DNA of 64,000 bases, from the NCBI GenBank assembly GCA_963680875.1, contig OY804580.1, forward strand, positions 99,291,353 to 99,355,352, read 5' to 3'. Shown one piece after another: positions 37,605 to 46,884 of the stretch; the stretch's first letter is position 1, and the number at the start of each line of letters is the position of its first letter. The position numbers and the translations under genes were made by a program. Origin of the DNA: Bathymodiolus brooksi (taxonomy: Eukaryota; Mollusca; Bivalvia; Mytilida; Modiolidae). The notes below the pieces were generated by a model. It searched no databases, was not told the DNA's origin, and worked only from the letters and a program-made list of their open reading frames with translations.

Positions 37605-37955
37605 TTTTATCCTGCAATGACAGCATTTACCGACCAATATAGCCTGCTCAATATTTTGTTTATGTTGGTCAGTTATAAATAGAACATACAAATGTAAAAC
37701 GGGACACATCGGGGGATATTGTTTTCAAATACATACACAAAATTATTTCAAATACTGTTATCATCGTCCAGTAAACGTTTATTTACGATTTAAAATTGCA
37801 GGATAAATACAATAAATGTGCACTGTCGAAGCATATATGTGTATTCGGCGCGACACGCGGGAAAAGGCTCGGCTCATCCTCACCTTTTCCGCTGTTTCTA
37901 AGCCTCATACACATATTACCTATATGCTTCGACAGTGCACCAGTATTGTATATAT
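37605..37955. mobile_element. about 350-bp insertion in the last Ig unit, with a 20-bp inverted repeat
   Basis: In unit 2 the sequence AATAATACATTAGCACTCCT is continuous. In this unit the same flanks (GACAAATAATACATTTTA and TCACTCCTACAGACAAG) are split by about 350 bp. The insert contains GTGCACTGTCGAAGCATATA at 37818-37837, repeated in inverse at 37921-37940. It has no long open frame. A non-autonomous element is likely. The 37820-37940 part also carries a CCTTTTCCGCTGTTTCTAAG word resembling the small element at 30.5 and 45.2 kb. Confidence 0.65.
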
Positions 37956-38096
37956 CACTCCTACAGACAAGGGGGGGGGGTGTAAGGACGAACTAAACAT
38001 CATCTTTATGCAGAAATCGTAAAGGACATCGTAACGAGGAACTACATTTTTGTAAAATTGCTTCACGAAAATGTATGTTATATGTTTTATTTGCAG

Positions 38097-38357
38097 AGTG
38101 TTCTTTTTCTACAAAGCTTGAGGATAGAAACGTTGCAGGCATTGGCTCATATGTTACGCTGTCGTGTTGCCTGGACAAGGCACATGGCGTACAATGGTAT
38201 AAAGGTCGGAGTGAAATATCTTTGAACGATAGGTTTAAATTTAAAGATGAACGGTTGAACCATCAACTTATAATTGCTGATATACAGGAAAAAGATTCGG
38301 ACATTTATTCCTGCGAATGTGGAACAGCAAAAACTAGTTGTATATTGAAAATCAAAG
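38097..38357 (+). CDS. Ig-domain exon 5 of the tandem cassette
   Basis: Acceptor TTATTTGCAG|AG ends at 38096, donor AAAG|GTTTTA at 38358; 261 nt, phase 1-1. Landmarks VTLSCCLDKAHGVQWYKG and HQLIIADIQEKDSDIYSC; the usual D-x-G is D-S-D here. It carries its own variants (VAGIGSYVTL, LNDRFKF, LKIKG). Its intron contains a SINE-C copy and ends near 39,080, after which the duplication stops. Confidence 0.8.
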
Positions 38358-38804
38358 GTTTTATTATTTATTTATATTAGTATATTCTTTTTTTTACAAT
38401 TAAGACGAACAAGTTGAATGAAAAAAAAATACTGTACCGTCGGAACAGCTCTAAAATCCATGAGACAATCGTTGGAATCAGAGACAAAATCGATACCCCT
38501 TTAACAATATATACATGATCGATCACTTTCCGGGCTTGGTACAAGCACTTTATTAAAGTAGAACGGGGTTAAACTAGTTTTAAGGGACAAAACATCCCTC
38601 CGAAGTATTCCGTTAACGTACATGATTAGAAACAGAAATTGTCATCTTTATGCATAAGAAGCCAACAAATCTTTTTCAGTTCTATATGCATTTTGTAATT
38701 TCCTAAAGGATTGTTCCTTAATTTATCGCTAAATGGAAAGAACTAAGTAGCCAGGTATTATATATACAACAACACTGACAATACCTCCTAATACATTTCA
38801 ACCA

Positions 38805-39070
38805 CATCAGTGGTGTACTGGTAAGCTTCTTCGTAGGTTCGAGCCCCGGTTGGGTCAAACCAAGGGGGAAAAATGGTATCTGCTGCTTTCCCACTAAGCA
38901 CACAGGTTGAAGAAGTAAGAGTATAGACTGGTTGGCTCAGAATCAGGATAATATGCTTGGGTGGAGCGACAGATCTACCCGCAGACAGTTGTTCTACTGA
39001 GATAACATAATCCAATTAAGCATGTTGGTCTAGTACAAAAGGAACATAATTTTTATTTCCGTGTATGTAA
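38805..39070 (+). mobile_element. SINE-C copy after Ig exon 5
   Basis: ACATCAGTGGTGTACTGGTA, B box GGTTCGAGCCCCGG, GGGTCAAACCAAGGGGG, and the ACAGGTTGAAGAAGTAAGAG word kept as at 33.8 kb. It resembles unit 2's SINE more than those of units 3 and 4. Confidence 0.75.
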
Positions 39071-39339
39071 ATTGTTCTCGGCATAATACTGCTGACAATT
39101 TGCCATTAAGCAACAACCATTAACTCGCTCAATTCTTATACGTTTTCGGGTTTAACATAGTTATTATATGTTACCGGTTTCAAAGAACCTTTCCACATCC
39201 GTTTTTTTCGTTTGTGAATGTGAATGTGTTGCACTATATATTCAGAGTATGATTTTCTGCAATGTTCTCGTTAATAAAAGTAGAATTTTATCACAATCTT
39301 ACAAAACACACATATAACTCTCAATAAATGAGTATCAAA

Positions 39340-39540
39340 CACAAACGTAGGTATCAAATTTAGTAGGCACGGCATGTTTCTTGGAAAAAAACCTTCATCA
39401 GGTACAGTCAGAAACAATAGATTGGAAATACAAATAATGTAAAAATCATTGCGAGCAAGAAAACCAAAGGGCCTAAACAGTATAGGCTATGGTCACCTAA
39501 ACCTGAAGGATGAGAACATTAGTTTTAATAGCGAGCATCG
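39340..39540 (+). repeat. dispersed repeat family E
   Basis: GTAGGTATCAAATTTAGTAG, GGCATGTTTCTTGGAAAAAA, CCTTCATCAGGTACAGTCAG, then AACCAAAGGGCCTAAACAGT and GGTCACCTAAACCTGAAGG. Five other copies lie at 50.3, 60.0, 60.5, 61.3 (inverse) and 63.15 kb (inverse). Confidence 0.75.
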
Positions 39541-39925
39541 CAAGATGCGAGCTAAACAGCAACATGTGTGTAATATATACTATCAATACCAACCGGAAAT
39601 GGATTCTAAGTTTCGGCATAGGATGGATAATTGGAGTGAATTACAGGAAATAGTCTTTTAATTTGAATAAAAAATAACTATCCAGTTTAAAAATAACAAA
39701 GAAAAAATAAAAAAAATATAAAGGAAATCGTACAAGCTTCTTTACATGAAACGATCAATTTATTTAAAAAATGGACAATCGTAGTTTCAGAAACTGATAT
39801 ATCTGATAACCACAAAGTACAACAACGAGCAACTACGGACTTATAACACTTTCCAGGCGGGAAGTATATGCGATGCTCGCCTGTAGGCTGTGCCTAATCC
39901 ATATTGATAATTACATCACTTTGTA

Positions 39926-40065
39926 ACTGTGATGTTCGTGTTGCTAGATCTTTAATATTTTGTGTAACGCTTGGCAGATCGTTACTTTTTTTTTTCGTTT
40001 GGCCATTGTATTGTCTGTCCATATTCGATTTACGGCTTCTGATTACCCCTTTGGTATTTTCTTCG
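39926..40065 (+). repeat. dispersed repeat family A fragment
   Basis: GATGTTCGTGTTGCTAGATC through CGTTTGGCCATTGTATTGTC to GATTACCCCTTTGGTAT. Confidence 0.7.
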
Positions 40066-40179
40066 ATAGATAATATATTTAATAAATAATGTCAGTGCCG
40101 AAGCACTGACTACTGAGCAGATGATGCTCTCAGGGACTAAGAGTTTAAATTTATTTGCATCTTTTTCTCTGTTTTGTAG

Positions 40180-40451
40180 CTTACTTATTCAAAAAACAGC
40201 TAGAAAACCTTACAATTACTTCAGGTGAAAAGCTGATCCTAACTTGTGAGCTGAACGCAGAATGCAAAAATGTTAAATGGTACAAAATAAATGGTGCCTT
40301 ATCATTTAGGGCCACCTGTATCAATGATAAGATAGCTGATAGTAATGCACACCAGTACCAGCTAGCAATCAACCATGTTAAAATGGAGGACGCTGGAGAG
40401 TACAGATGTGGCATCGAGAATGTCATAACCATCTGTAACGTCATGGTTAGA
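40180..40451 (+). CDS. divergent sixth Ig-domain exon, phase 1 to phase 0
   Basis: A pyrimidine-rich tract and acceptor (CTTTTTCTCTGTTTTGTAG) end at 40179; the donor AGA|GTATGT lies at 40452. The 272-nt exon enters in phase 1, like the cassette exons, but leaves in phase 0, exactly what the coiled-coil exon needs. The peptide shows a complete Ig pattern: KLILTCELNAECKNVKWYKI (B-strand Cys, core Trp) and YQLAINHVKMEDAGEYRCG (D-A-G-E-Y-R-C). It is clearly diverged from the five cassette exons and lacks their CC and CEC cysteines. It has a strong donor, so it is probably constitutive. Confidence 0.8.
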
Positions 40452-40964
40452 GTATGTGTCTTATGTTAATTTTATCAGAAACACACCGCTATAAAAGGAA
40501 AGTTTTAATAGTGATGGTCAATGATTCCATCAATATCAATTAAGCGAGCAACCACCTCTCACCATAAATCATTGAACATAAAAACGATCACGACATATGA
40601 CATTGCAAATTCCATGTCATGGCTTTGAGACAGGCACAAAAATGTTGCGGGATTAAAACCGTTATTGGGATCCTAATTCTCTCCTCTTGAGAATAGAATA
40701 TCCAATGACTATACAGATATAAACAAAGGATACAATGCATGAATAGATGTGTATGTATTAATACATTACGTTTATCAAAGTGGAATATCTCAGAATTGCA
40801 AAAACAGAACCTGCAGTACCATGACAATGTAATAAATTCGCGAGAAATTGTTTTTAAAGTCAAACCTGCCCATGCGGTCAACTCTCATTAGCAGCCACAT
40901 GTATTAAAATATCTACTTTGTATTGTCATTCTATGAAAAATTTCCTATGAATTGAAATTATTTC

Positions 40965-41290
40965 TTTGAGCCACGGGGGACTTGTAAATAGGACAATCCC
41001 ATAGGAAATGGTTCTCATCTTCAATTTTATTGTCTTTACAAAGGGTACATATTCTATCGGTCTTAGACTTTTTGGAGTATCTGCCCCTTTCAATGTCCAA
41101 GCTATAGGCACTTAGCCTTAGTTTGCCAAATGTGATCTGTCATTACGATTGGTTAATTCGTTGACATATGATCATGAAGCACGCTTTCCAAATTCACAAA
41201 ATTCTCTATAGAATGACAGTTTTGATGATTCCGAAATAATAATATTTTGCTGTTGCATATGTTGATCATTAATACGTTGCTGTAGCTGGT
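40965..41290 (-). pseudogene. LINE ORF2 C-terminal fragment in the intron
   Basis: The reverse complement reads QRINDQHMQQQNIIISESSK, KLSFYREFCEFGKRA, then after frame breaks KLRLSAYSLDIERGRYSKKS and the zinc-knuckle CTLCKDNKIEDENHFLWDCP (C-x2-C-x8-H-x4-C). This is the extreme C-terminus of a jockey/CR1-like protein, a different copy from that at 28 kb. Confidence 0.75.
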
Positions 41291-41314
41291 TAACTAATGG
41301 TTTGAGGGAGGTAC

Positions 41315-41545
41315 ATGTGTTGAAGTATGATATATCGTGGTGGTCAGTTTTATTGTGGAGTACCCGGAGAAAACCACCGACCTGTTGCAGGTCGTTGACA
41401 AACTTTATCACATAATGTTGTATCGAGTACACTTCGCCATGAACGGGGTTCGAACTGATAACTTTTATGGTGATAGGCACTGATTGAATAGTAGTTGTAA
41501 ATCCAGCTAGCATACGATAACTACCACGACGGCCTCATTGATGAT
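41315..41545 (-). mobile_element. SINE-B copy, tRNA-derived SINE
   Basis: Inverse orientation: GTGGTCAGTTTTATTGTGGA, AAACCACCGACCTGTTGCAG, B box as GGTTCGAACTGATAAC, head ending TAACTACCACGACGGCC. The GTTTAACGCC tail is missing. Confidence 0.8.
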
Positions 41546-41837
41546 ATTTGAATTGGTGACTTAAGGACAATTTATACAGTAGTTGAGTTGCTGTGTCAAT
41601 ATGTTGGAACTAACTTATGGGTCAAATTAAAAAAAAAATAAAAATAACAAATAACGAATCAGGGCGAAGCCTTTTATTGTTGTCATCTTATTTTACGAAA
41701 GGGACGTAACTCTACTACTAACCATATATTAAAAGTGCTGACCGTTTATTGAATTTCTACGGTTTCCACGTATTTGCTATAAACCAATGCTTTTCATAGA
41801 AATACGAAGTATGTAAAAGGTAAGATATAGTGCTTTA

Positions 41838-42085
41838 CAGGGACCGTCGTTGTCCTGATCATATGGTAGTTGGATTTACAGTGATTATCACCACTAAAGT
41901 TGTGAGTTCGAACCCCGTTCATGGCAAGGTGTACTCGATACTACATTATGTGATAAAGTTTGTCAGTGACTTGCGACAGGTCTGTGGTTTTCTACGGGTA
42001 TTCCGGTTTTCTCCAACAATTAAACTGACCGCCACGATATGAGTGAAATATTGTTGAAAGTGTCGTTAAGCATCATAAACTAAGC
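41838..42085 (+). mobile_element. SINE-B copy just before the coiled-coil exon
   Basis: Near full length: CGTCGTTGTCCTGATCATAT, B box GTGAGTTCGAACCCCG, ACTTGCGACAGGTCTGTGGT, AAACTGACCGCCACGATATG, tail GTGTCGTTAAGCATCATAAA. It ends about 30 bp before the acceptor at 42113, close enough to overlap the branch-point region of this intron. Confidence 0.82.
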
Positions 42086-42113
42086 TAAACTACATGTGCA
42101 TACTGCTTTATAG

Positions 42114-42648
42114 GAAAGAACGGAAATACAGATTGATGCTTCAGTAGAAACAACGGAACTGTTGTATGAATTGAACAGCACAATAGCCCGGCTAGAAGTG
42201 ACGAACGATGAAATATTACACACACAGACGAAATTAGGTGGGGCAGAAACAGAAGTAAAAGAAAACGAAATTATTATAAGAGAAAGAGAAATTATTATAG
42301 AAGAAAAAGAAACAGAGATAGCAAAACTTAAAGCTCTGGTTAAGGAACAAGGAGATACGCTAAAAATCAAAGAAAGTGAACTAGAAAACAAAGATAACTA
42401 CATTGAAGAACTCGAAGACAAAAGCGAAAAATTGGCAGAATCCGTTAAAATACTTGAATCAATATGTAAAGATTTAAAATTCACTAAACAACAGTCGGCA
42501 GAAATGAAGGAACATATTGAGAAATTGGAAGGCGAAAAACAGCACCTGGAAGTAAGAGTTAGCATCCTTGAATCATACATTAATAAAGGGAAAACTACCA
42601 ACGAGCAACAACAAGCGATTCTAGAAGATATCAGCAGAAAGTTGGAAG
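42114..42648 (+). CDS. coiled-coil exon of the CARD-Ig gene
   Basis: Acceptor TTTATAG|GAA (ends 42113) and donor GAAG|GTACGT (42649) define a 535-nt exon entering in phase 0, matching the donor of the sixth Ig exon, and leaving in phase 1. Its 178 residues are almost wholly charged heptad-like sequence (ELNSTIARLEVTNDEILHTQ, EIIIEEKETEIAKLKALVKE, NYIEELEDKSEKLAESVKIL, AEMKEHIEKLEGEKQHLEVR), so a long parallel coiled coil for self-association is likely. CARD followed by coiled coil is the layout of CARMA/CARD9 scaffolds, which oligomerise to nucleate BCL10 filaments. The open frame runs upstream of the first TTG to the acceptor without a stop, which supports an internal exon. Confidence 0.78.
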
Positions 42649-42889
42649 GTACGTATTAATTTTACTTTTGAGTAAAATAGGCCTACGCCTTATTGATAGA
42701 AAGGAGACTAACGATATATTTACATACATCTGTTAGACTCTTGTCCCGAAGATGCTTTTAAACAGAACATTTTTCTCTTATACCGATTTTTTTAAATCGC
42801 GTGTAAATTTGGAGCTGATAGTCGGTTGCCTCACTGTCATCGACAAATATTTCATGCATATTAAGGATGAGAACAAGTTATAAACACTA

Positions 42890-43075
42890 TATAATAAACG
42901 TCAGAGAATACCGAAGGGGCAATCTCAAATGAACAATCCCAACAAGACGAAGAAAAACAAAACAAAAACACAAATAACGTAAATTACACACCAGCCCCCC
43001 CACAAACAACTAAAGGCAAAGATGAACCGAACATCGCTTTCATGCGGAAATCGTAACGGACATCACATAAAGATG
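42890..43075. repeat. dispersed repeat family D
   Basis: TATAATAAACGTCAGAGAAT, ACCGAAGGGGCAATC, ACAAACAACTAAAGGCAAAG, ATGCGGAAATCGTAACGGAC. An internal part of the family is deleted. Confidence 0.7.
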
Positions 43076-43261
43076 AGATAACCGTGAGAGGTATGACACA
43101 GGCGAGATAGACGCCTTTAATATGCAAGGAGCGTGGCATTCTCTGAATTCTACACAGCATTCACTATCTTCCTCTATCAGGATTTCCGTGATAACCAATT
43201 GAGAGAGTACATTTGGTCTTGTATTTCAATAAACAGTGACAGTGTTAAACTAGTTTTGTAG

Positions 43262-43416
43262 GCAACATATCAGTTGAAAGATTGCAATTCCGTATGTACG
43301 GTTCAAATGACAACCAACCATTTTTTGATAATGTCAGTAAGGCAAGCGTTATCCTCTGGTGTAAATATTTTGAATATGAAAAAATGGCTACTAGAATGTG
43401 CTACTGCGATGTGTGA
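43262..43416 (+). CDS. weak candidate terminal exon of the CARD-Ig gene
   Basis: If TTTGTAG (ending 43261) is an acceptor, the phase-1 frame demanded by the coiled-coil exon stays open for 51 residues (starting GNISVERLQFRMYGSND) to a TGA at 43414-43416. The total from 24991 is then divisible by three (841 residues with all Ig exons). Against it, there is no domain, the acceptor has a poor pyrimidine tract, and the sequence up to TTAAACTAGTTTTGTAGGCA is similar to repeat family F, so the AG may be repeat-derived. A different frame (43274-43498) is open for longer but is out of phase. Confidence 0.2.
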
Positions 43417-43519
43417 ACTCTCTATTATCGAGGTAGAAAATATATGCATTGTCACGTGTAACAAAATGGAGGACTTTGACCCGTGGTTAAAGCGGTGAAT
43501 ATGAAAACTTGGGAAAAGA

Positions 43520-43712
43520 AGAGCTTAAAGATGGCAAGCGTGTAATCAGAATCTACAAAGCATTAGACAGAAAACTAAGAATCAAACAACACCAAACACT
43601 AAAAACCGGGGCTGCTCCGGAAGGGTAAGTAGCCCCTGTGCCACTAGTAGCACCAGTCGTGTTGCTCTAGTTACAAAGCCGATGATTAGCCAAGCATGAG
43701 GAAAAAACATTG
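43520..43712 (-). repeat. dispersed repeat family A
   Basis: GAAGAGCTTAAAGATGGC, CAGAAAACTAAGAATC, GCTCCGGAAGGGTAAGTAGC, CACCAGTCGTGTTGCTCTAG, GATGATTAGCCAAGCATGAG. Confidence 0.72.
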
Positions 43713-43718
43713 AGGAAC

Positions 43719-43724
43719 AATAAA
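43719..43724 (+). promoter_or_regulatory. possible polyadenylation signal AATAAA
   Basis: AATAAA about 300 bp after the candidate stop at 43416. It is the first such hexamer I noted downstream, but AT-rich sequence makes the match weak evidence and it sits next to a family A repeat. Confidence 0.2.
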
Positions 43725-44229
43725 AGCGCTCGTCTTTTGATAAAATTGTAATTTCCCAGTATATCCCTTTCCCTCAACCTGAACAAAAGTTTATCCCGTT
43801 TTGAAAAAATACTGGTAGACTTAATTTGTCAATGTGTTGTAGATTAGTTATGATTTTTAATGAAAGAGAGTCAGACATGTGTCAGAGATTTCAACAAAAT
43901 ATATTTACCAGGATTAATGTCTCTAAATTCAAATTTTGTGCAAAGTTTGATAATTGTACAATCTTGCGCTTTTTTTCATTTTGAAGCTGAAATCATTTGA
44001 TATTTACGCTTTTGCTGTACACTGTTGTTATCGATATCTACCACCTGTAGTTGGCTATGAAAATGCCCTAAATAATATCAGGTGATCACGTGATGATATA
44101 CAGTTAACAGGCTATCGTGAAAACGATGTAATGGGGATCAATCCGGATGCAGACAACCTACAAAACGGTGTGCGATTGGGTGGGGAGGAACGTTGCTTTG
44201 GGGATTCCTAAGTTATGCTAAGTGTGTAA
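43725..44229. other. no gene seen
   Basis: AT-rich. No domain, tandem repeat or transposon part was recognised. Confidence 0.4.
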
Positions 44230-44700
44230 TAAATCTTTTTTGGTAGGGTCCGTGTTCCTCATCATTTCAGTTTTCTGTGTTACTTTTGTTTTGTTTATCT
44301 TTGTTCTGTGTCTTGTGTCCAGTGCTGTCTTGAGTTCACCCCGGTTTTAAGTTGAGGGTTTCGTGTTGTACAGTTTGTCCATGTTGTGTCTTTACGCTCT
44401 AAGTTACGTGTTGTGATGTCCCAGGTCCGTTAGAATTTCCGCATAAAAACGATGTTCGATTCGTCTTTACCGTGTTATGTCTGATTGTGTTTGTGTTTGT
44501 TTGTGTATCGTGGTGACAACCATTCTGTGCTATCTTAAGTTTTTTGTTCCGTGTTGTGATGTTCCCTTTGATTCCAGCATGAAAACTATGTTCCGTTCGT
44601 CTTTACCTCCCAGTTTTCTGTAAGAGGGCTCATGTCATATTTATGTCATTTGTGTTTACTTCCGCAAAGTGGTGTCCAACACGTCGTGACTATATGAGTA
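44230..44700. repeat. dispersed repeat family D, long inverse copy with internal duplication
   Basis: Inverse orientation: GTCCGTGTTCCTCATCATTT, TGTCTTGTGTCCAGTGCTGT, TTCCGCATAAAAACGATGTT. A second partial pass follows (TTCCGTGTTGTGATGTTCCC, GGTGTCCAACACGTCGTGAC), so the distal part is present twice, as at 31.3 kb. Confidence 0.72.
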
Positions 44701-45119
44701 GCATAGCGGTGTCTTAAAACAAAATCAGCAAACAACAAAAACAGAAAAAAACAAAAAACAAAAACAAAATAAAACAAGTTGAAAAGAATGATTTTGAACT
44801 GGAAATGTTTATCTGTTTTTATTATTTTAAGCTTTAGAGAAGAAGAAGACCACAATTTGTTCTGTGTCATAAATACACATTTTATTATATCAGAAGAAGG
44901 TGGAAATGGAAAAAATATGGATCCTCGTGGAAGAAACTAAAAGAATTTGATGTGTACTATACGAATAAATTTGTACTAATAAAAATTGTATATGATGAAT
45001 ACTAAATCTTTAATTGTGACGTAATAATTATACTTCACTTATGATGTCATTCATAAGAATTGTTTGTCATTGAACATGTTGAAGAAGATATTTAATTTTA
45101 TCCTGCTCTTTTTCTATTT
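44701..45119. other. no gene seen
   Basis: A-rich low-complexity run near 44,720-44,780 followed by AT-rich sequence without recognised features. Confidence 0.4.
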
Positions 45120-45245
45120 GAGCAGCCAAATTGCATAAAGTTTATGTGTAATCTGGGGAAGGATCGGTGAACCTCGCCTTTATCCCAGTTTTTAAGCCCC
45201 ATATACATAAACTTTATATTTTAAGACATTGCACTATTATTGTTG
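45120..45245. repeat. small palindromic element
   Basis: ATAAAGTTTATGT at 45135-45147 is inverted at 45205-45217, with CCTTTATCCCAGTTTTTAAG between. The right half recurs at 30,545-30,606, and its core resembles the insert at 37.8 kb. Confidence 0.5.
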
Positions 45246-46516
45246 ATATATCTTCGTTATAACGACCTCAAAATATTTGCACAATAAACACAATGTACGG
45301 GCATCGTCGAGGAATAAAATTTATATTTTGAGAAATGGATTTGAAAACTTCGTTTCTTTTTTTAAATAATCGTAAGACATGATAAACCTCATTACAACAC
45401 AGAGTTGAGATATACATACACTATGGCAATGTTCTTATATAATACATGCATTATTATCCACCAATTGTGTGATTTTGAGTACTAATAAAGTGGGTCAAAT
45501 AAACTTTGGTGTTATTTAGTCATGAACCTAATAACACTTTACTGGTACCTAATTCATGCAGACCGCAGAAACGGTAACAGCATAACCACGAATGGGACAA
45601 AGAACACCATTTAAATCGATTAGAACGACGCTTTGGCTTTGGCAGATGTTTTGGACGTTTTTGACATTGCAGAATCAACGCAATATACGTACATTGTCGG
45701 TGAAAATAAACTTTATTTGCATTCTTTGCGAAACGGGAAAGATAAGCCCGCCAAAGACACGTTTTTTCTAATAGTTTCTAAAGCTCGTACAAATTGATGT
45801 TTATATTTTCCAACAATGTACGCATATTGTACATGCATTGGTTTTTTTGTTGTTGTTTTTTTATATCTAACCATCTCGTTCACTTAAGGTTTCCAACCGT
45901 AAGCTTTCGAATCGTGGTTGACATTACACTACCTCGTTTGAAATGACTTTACGTGGATTTATGGAACGTAAATAAATTTATGATACCTAAATAATTTTTT
46001 GGTAATTTTATGAAATCTTTTTCACTGAAGTTTTATGATTGCATGGCAATCTATACGATTGCTATTTTTAGATTGAACATCATTCTATCGCTATTGATTT
46101 TTTGCAGCACCATCTATAAACTTCAAATTGTAAACACAACTTTTTAGTTCGAAGCAATTTTCAAGATTTTTATTAATTTACTACTTCCACCCCTTCCACC
46201 CTCCTGTATTTTTGACATAGATTATGTTGTATATATTTGATAGGGCGCTTTGTCTGCCCCACCTTCGCTCATTTTTTTGGATATTTTTATGTGATGTTTT
46301 TATTGAATTAGGCTAGTTATTTGTTTTAGACTTTTTGATGTAGATTATGTTGTATATATTTGATACTAGTCTATATGTTTATAAATATCTTGTCTATCAT
46401 TTATTGTCAGATGCCTTGTCATTGAGCGAACAGAGCTCACATTATGCCTCACAACACATTGTTGTGGATATTCATCATTTAAGAGATCATAAATTATTGT
46501 TAAAAACCAATTTACA
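45246..46516. other. no gene seen
   Basis: 1.27 kb of AT-rich sequence. ATTATGTTGTATATATTTGA is directly repeated near 46,220 and 46,343, about 120 bp apart. Nothing coding was recognised. Confidence 0.4.
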
Positions 46517-46690
46517 GCGTTTTTAGCTCACCAAAGGGTCATATGAGGTGTTGTCATCACTTTGCGTTCTCGTCCGCGTCGTCGTCCGTAAACTTTTACA
46601 TTTTTATCTTCTTCTCTGAAACCACTCGGCCAATTGGAATCAATCTTGGTAGAAATGTTCATTAGATGGTCCCCTACAATGTTTATGTGT
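46517..46690. repeat. dispersed repeat with CGTCGTCGTCC word
   Basis: TTTTTAGCTCACCAAAGGGT, TCGTCCGCGTCGTCGTCCGT, TCTTCTCTGAAACCACTCGG and CCAATTGGAATCAATCTTGG form a sequence type I recognise as a widespread molluscan repeat. It is the only copy in this window. Confidence 0.55.
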
Positions 46691-46884
46691 TTTATTGATC
46701 AGAAGTGCACAAAAGAAACAAGAGGTCGAAATGTGTCAAACTGGACAGACAAGGCCTCTAGTAAATCAATGGCGTATCAGATATTTATGTTATTTAATGT
46801 AAACAGATAAAAAGAATATTTAAACATATTTCTAAAATTAGTTGATGTTTTGAAATATGTATGCCTTGTTGTTGACGTTCATGT

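Larger units (their letters stand above)
31981..39050 (+). repeat. five-fold tandem duplication of an Ig exon plus its intron
   Basis: Ig exons start at 31981, 33101, 34613, 36094 and 38097, so units are 1,120, 1,512, 1,481 and 2,003 bp. Introns share the same order of parts: GTTTTATTATTTATT after the donor, family F (GGCTTGGTACAGGCACTTTA), SINE-C, family D, then a conserved lead-in (TTTTTGTAAAATTGCTTCAC ... TTATTTGCAG). Unit 1 lacks SINE-C. Units 3 and 4 are the most alike. The longer unit before exon 5 is due to an insertion at 37605-37955. Confidence 0.88.

Noticed and set aside
43274..43498. 74-codon open frame as the last exon of the CARD-Ig gene
   Set aside because: It is in the wrong phase for the coiled-coil exon donor and shows no domain; only the shorter in-phase reading is kept, at low confidence.
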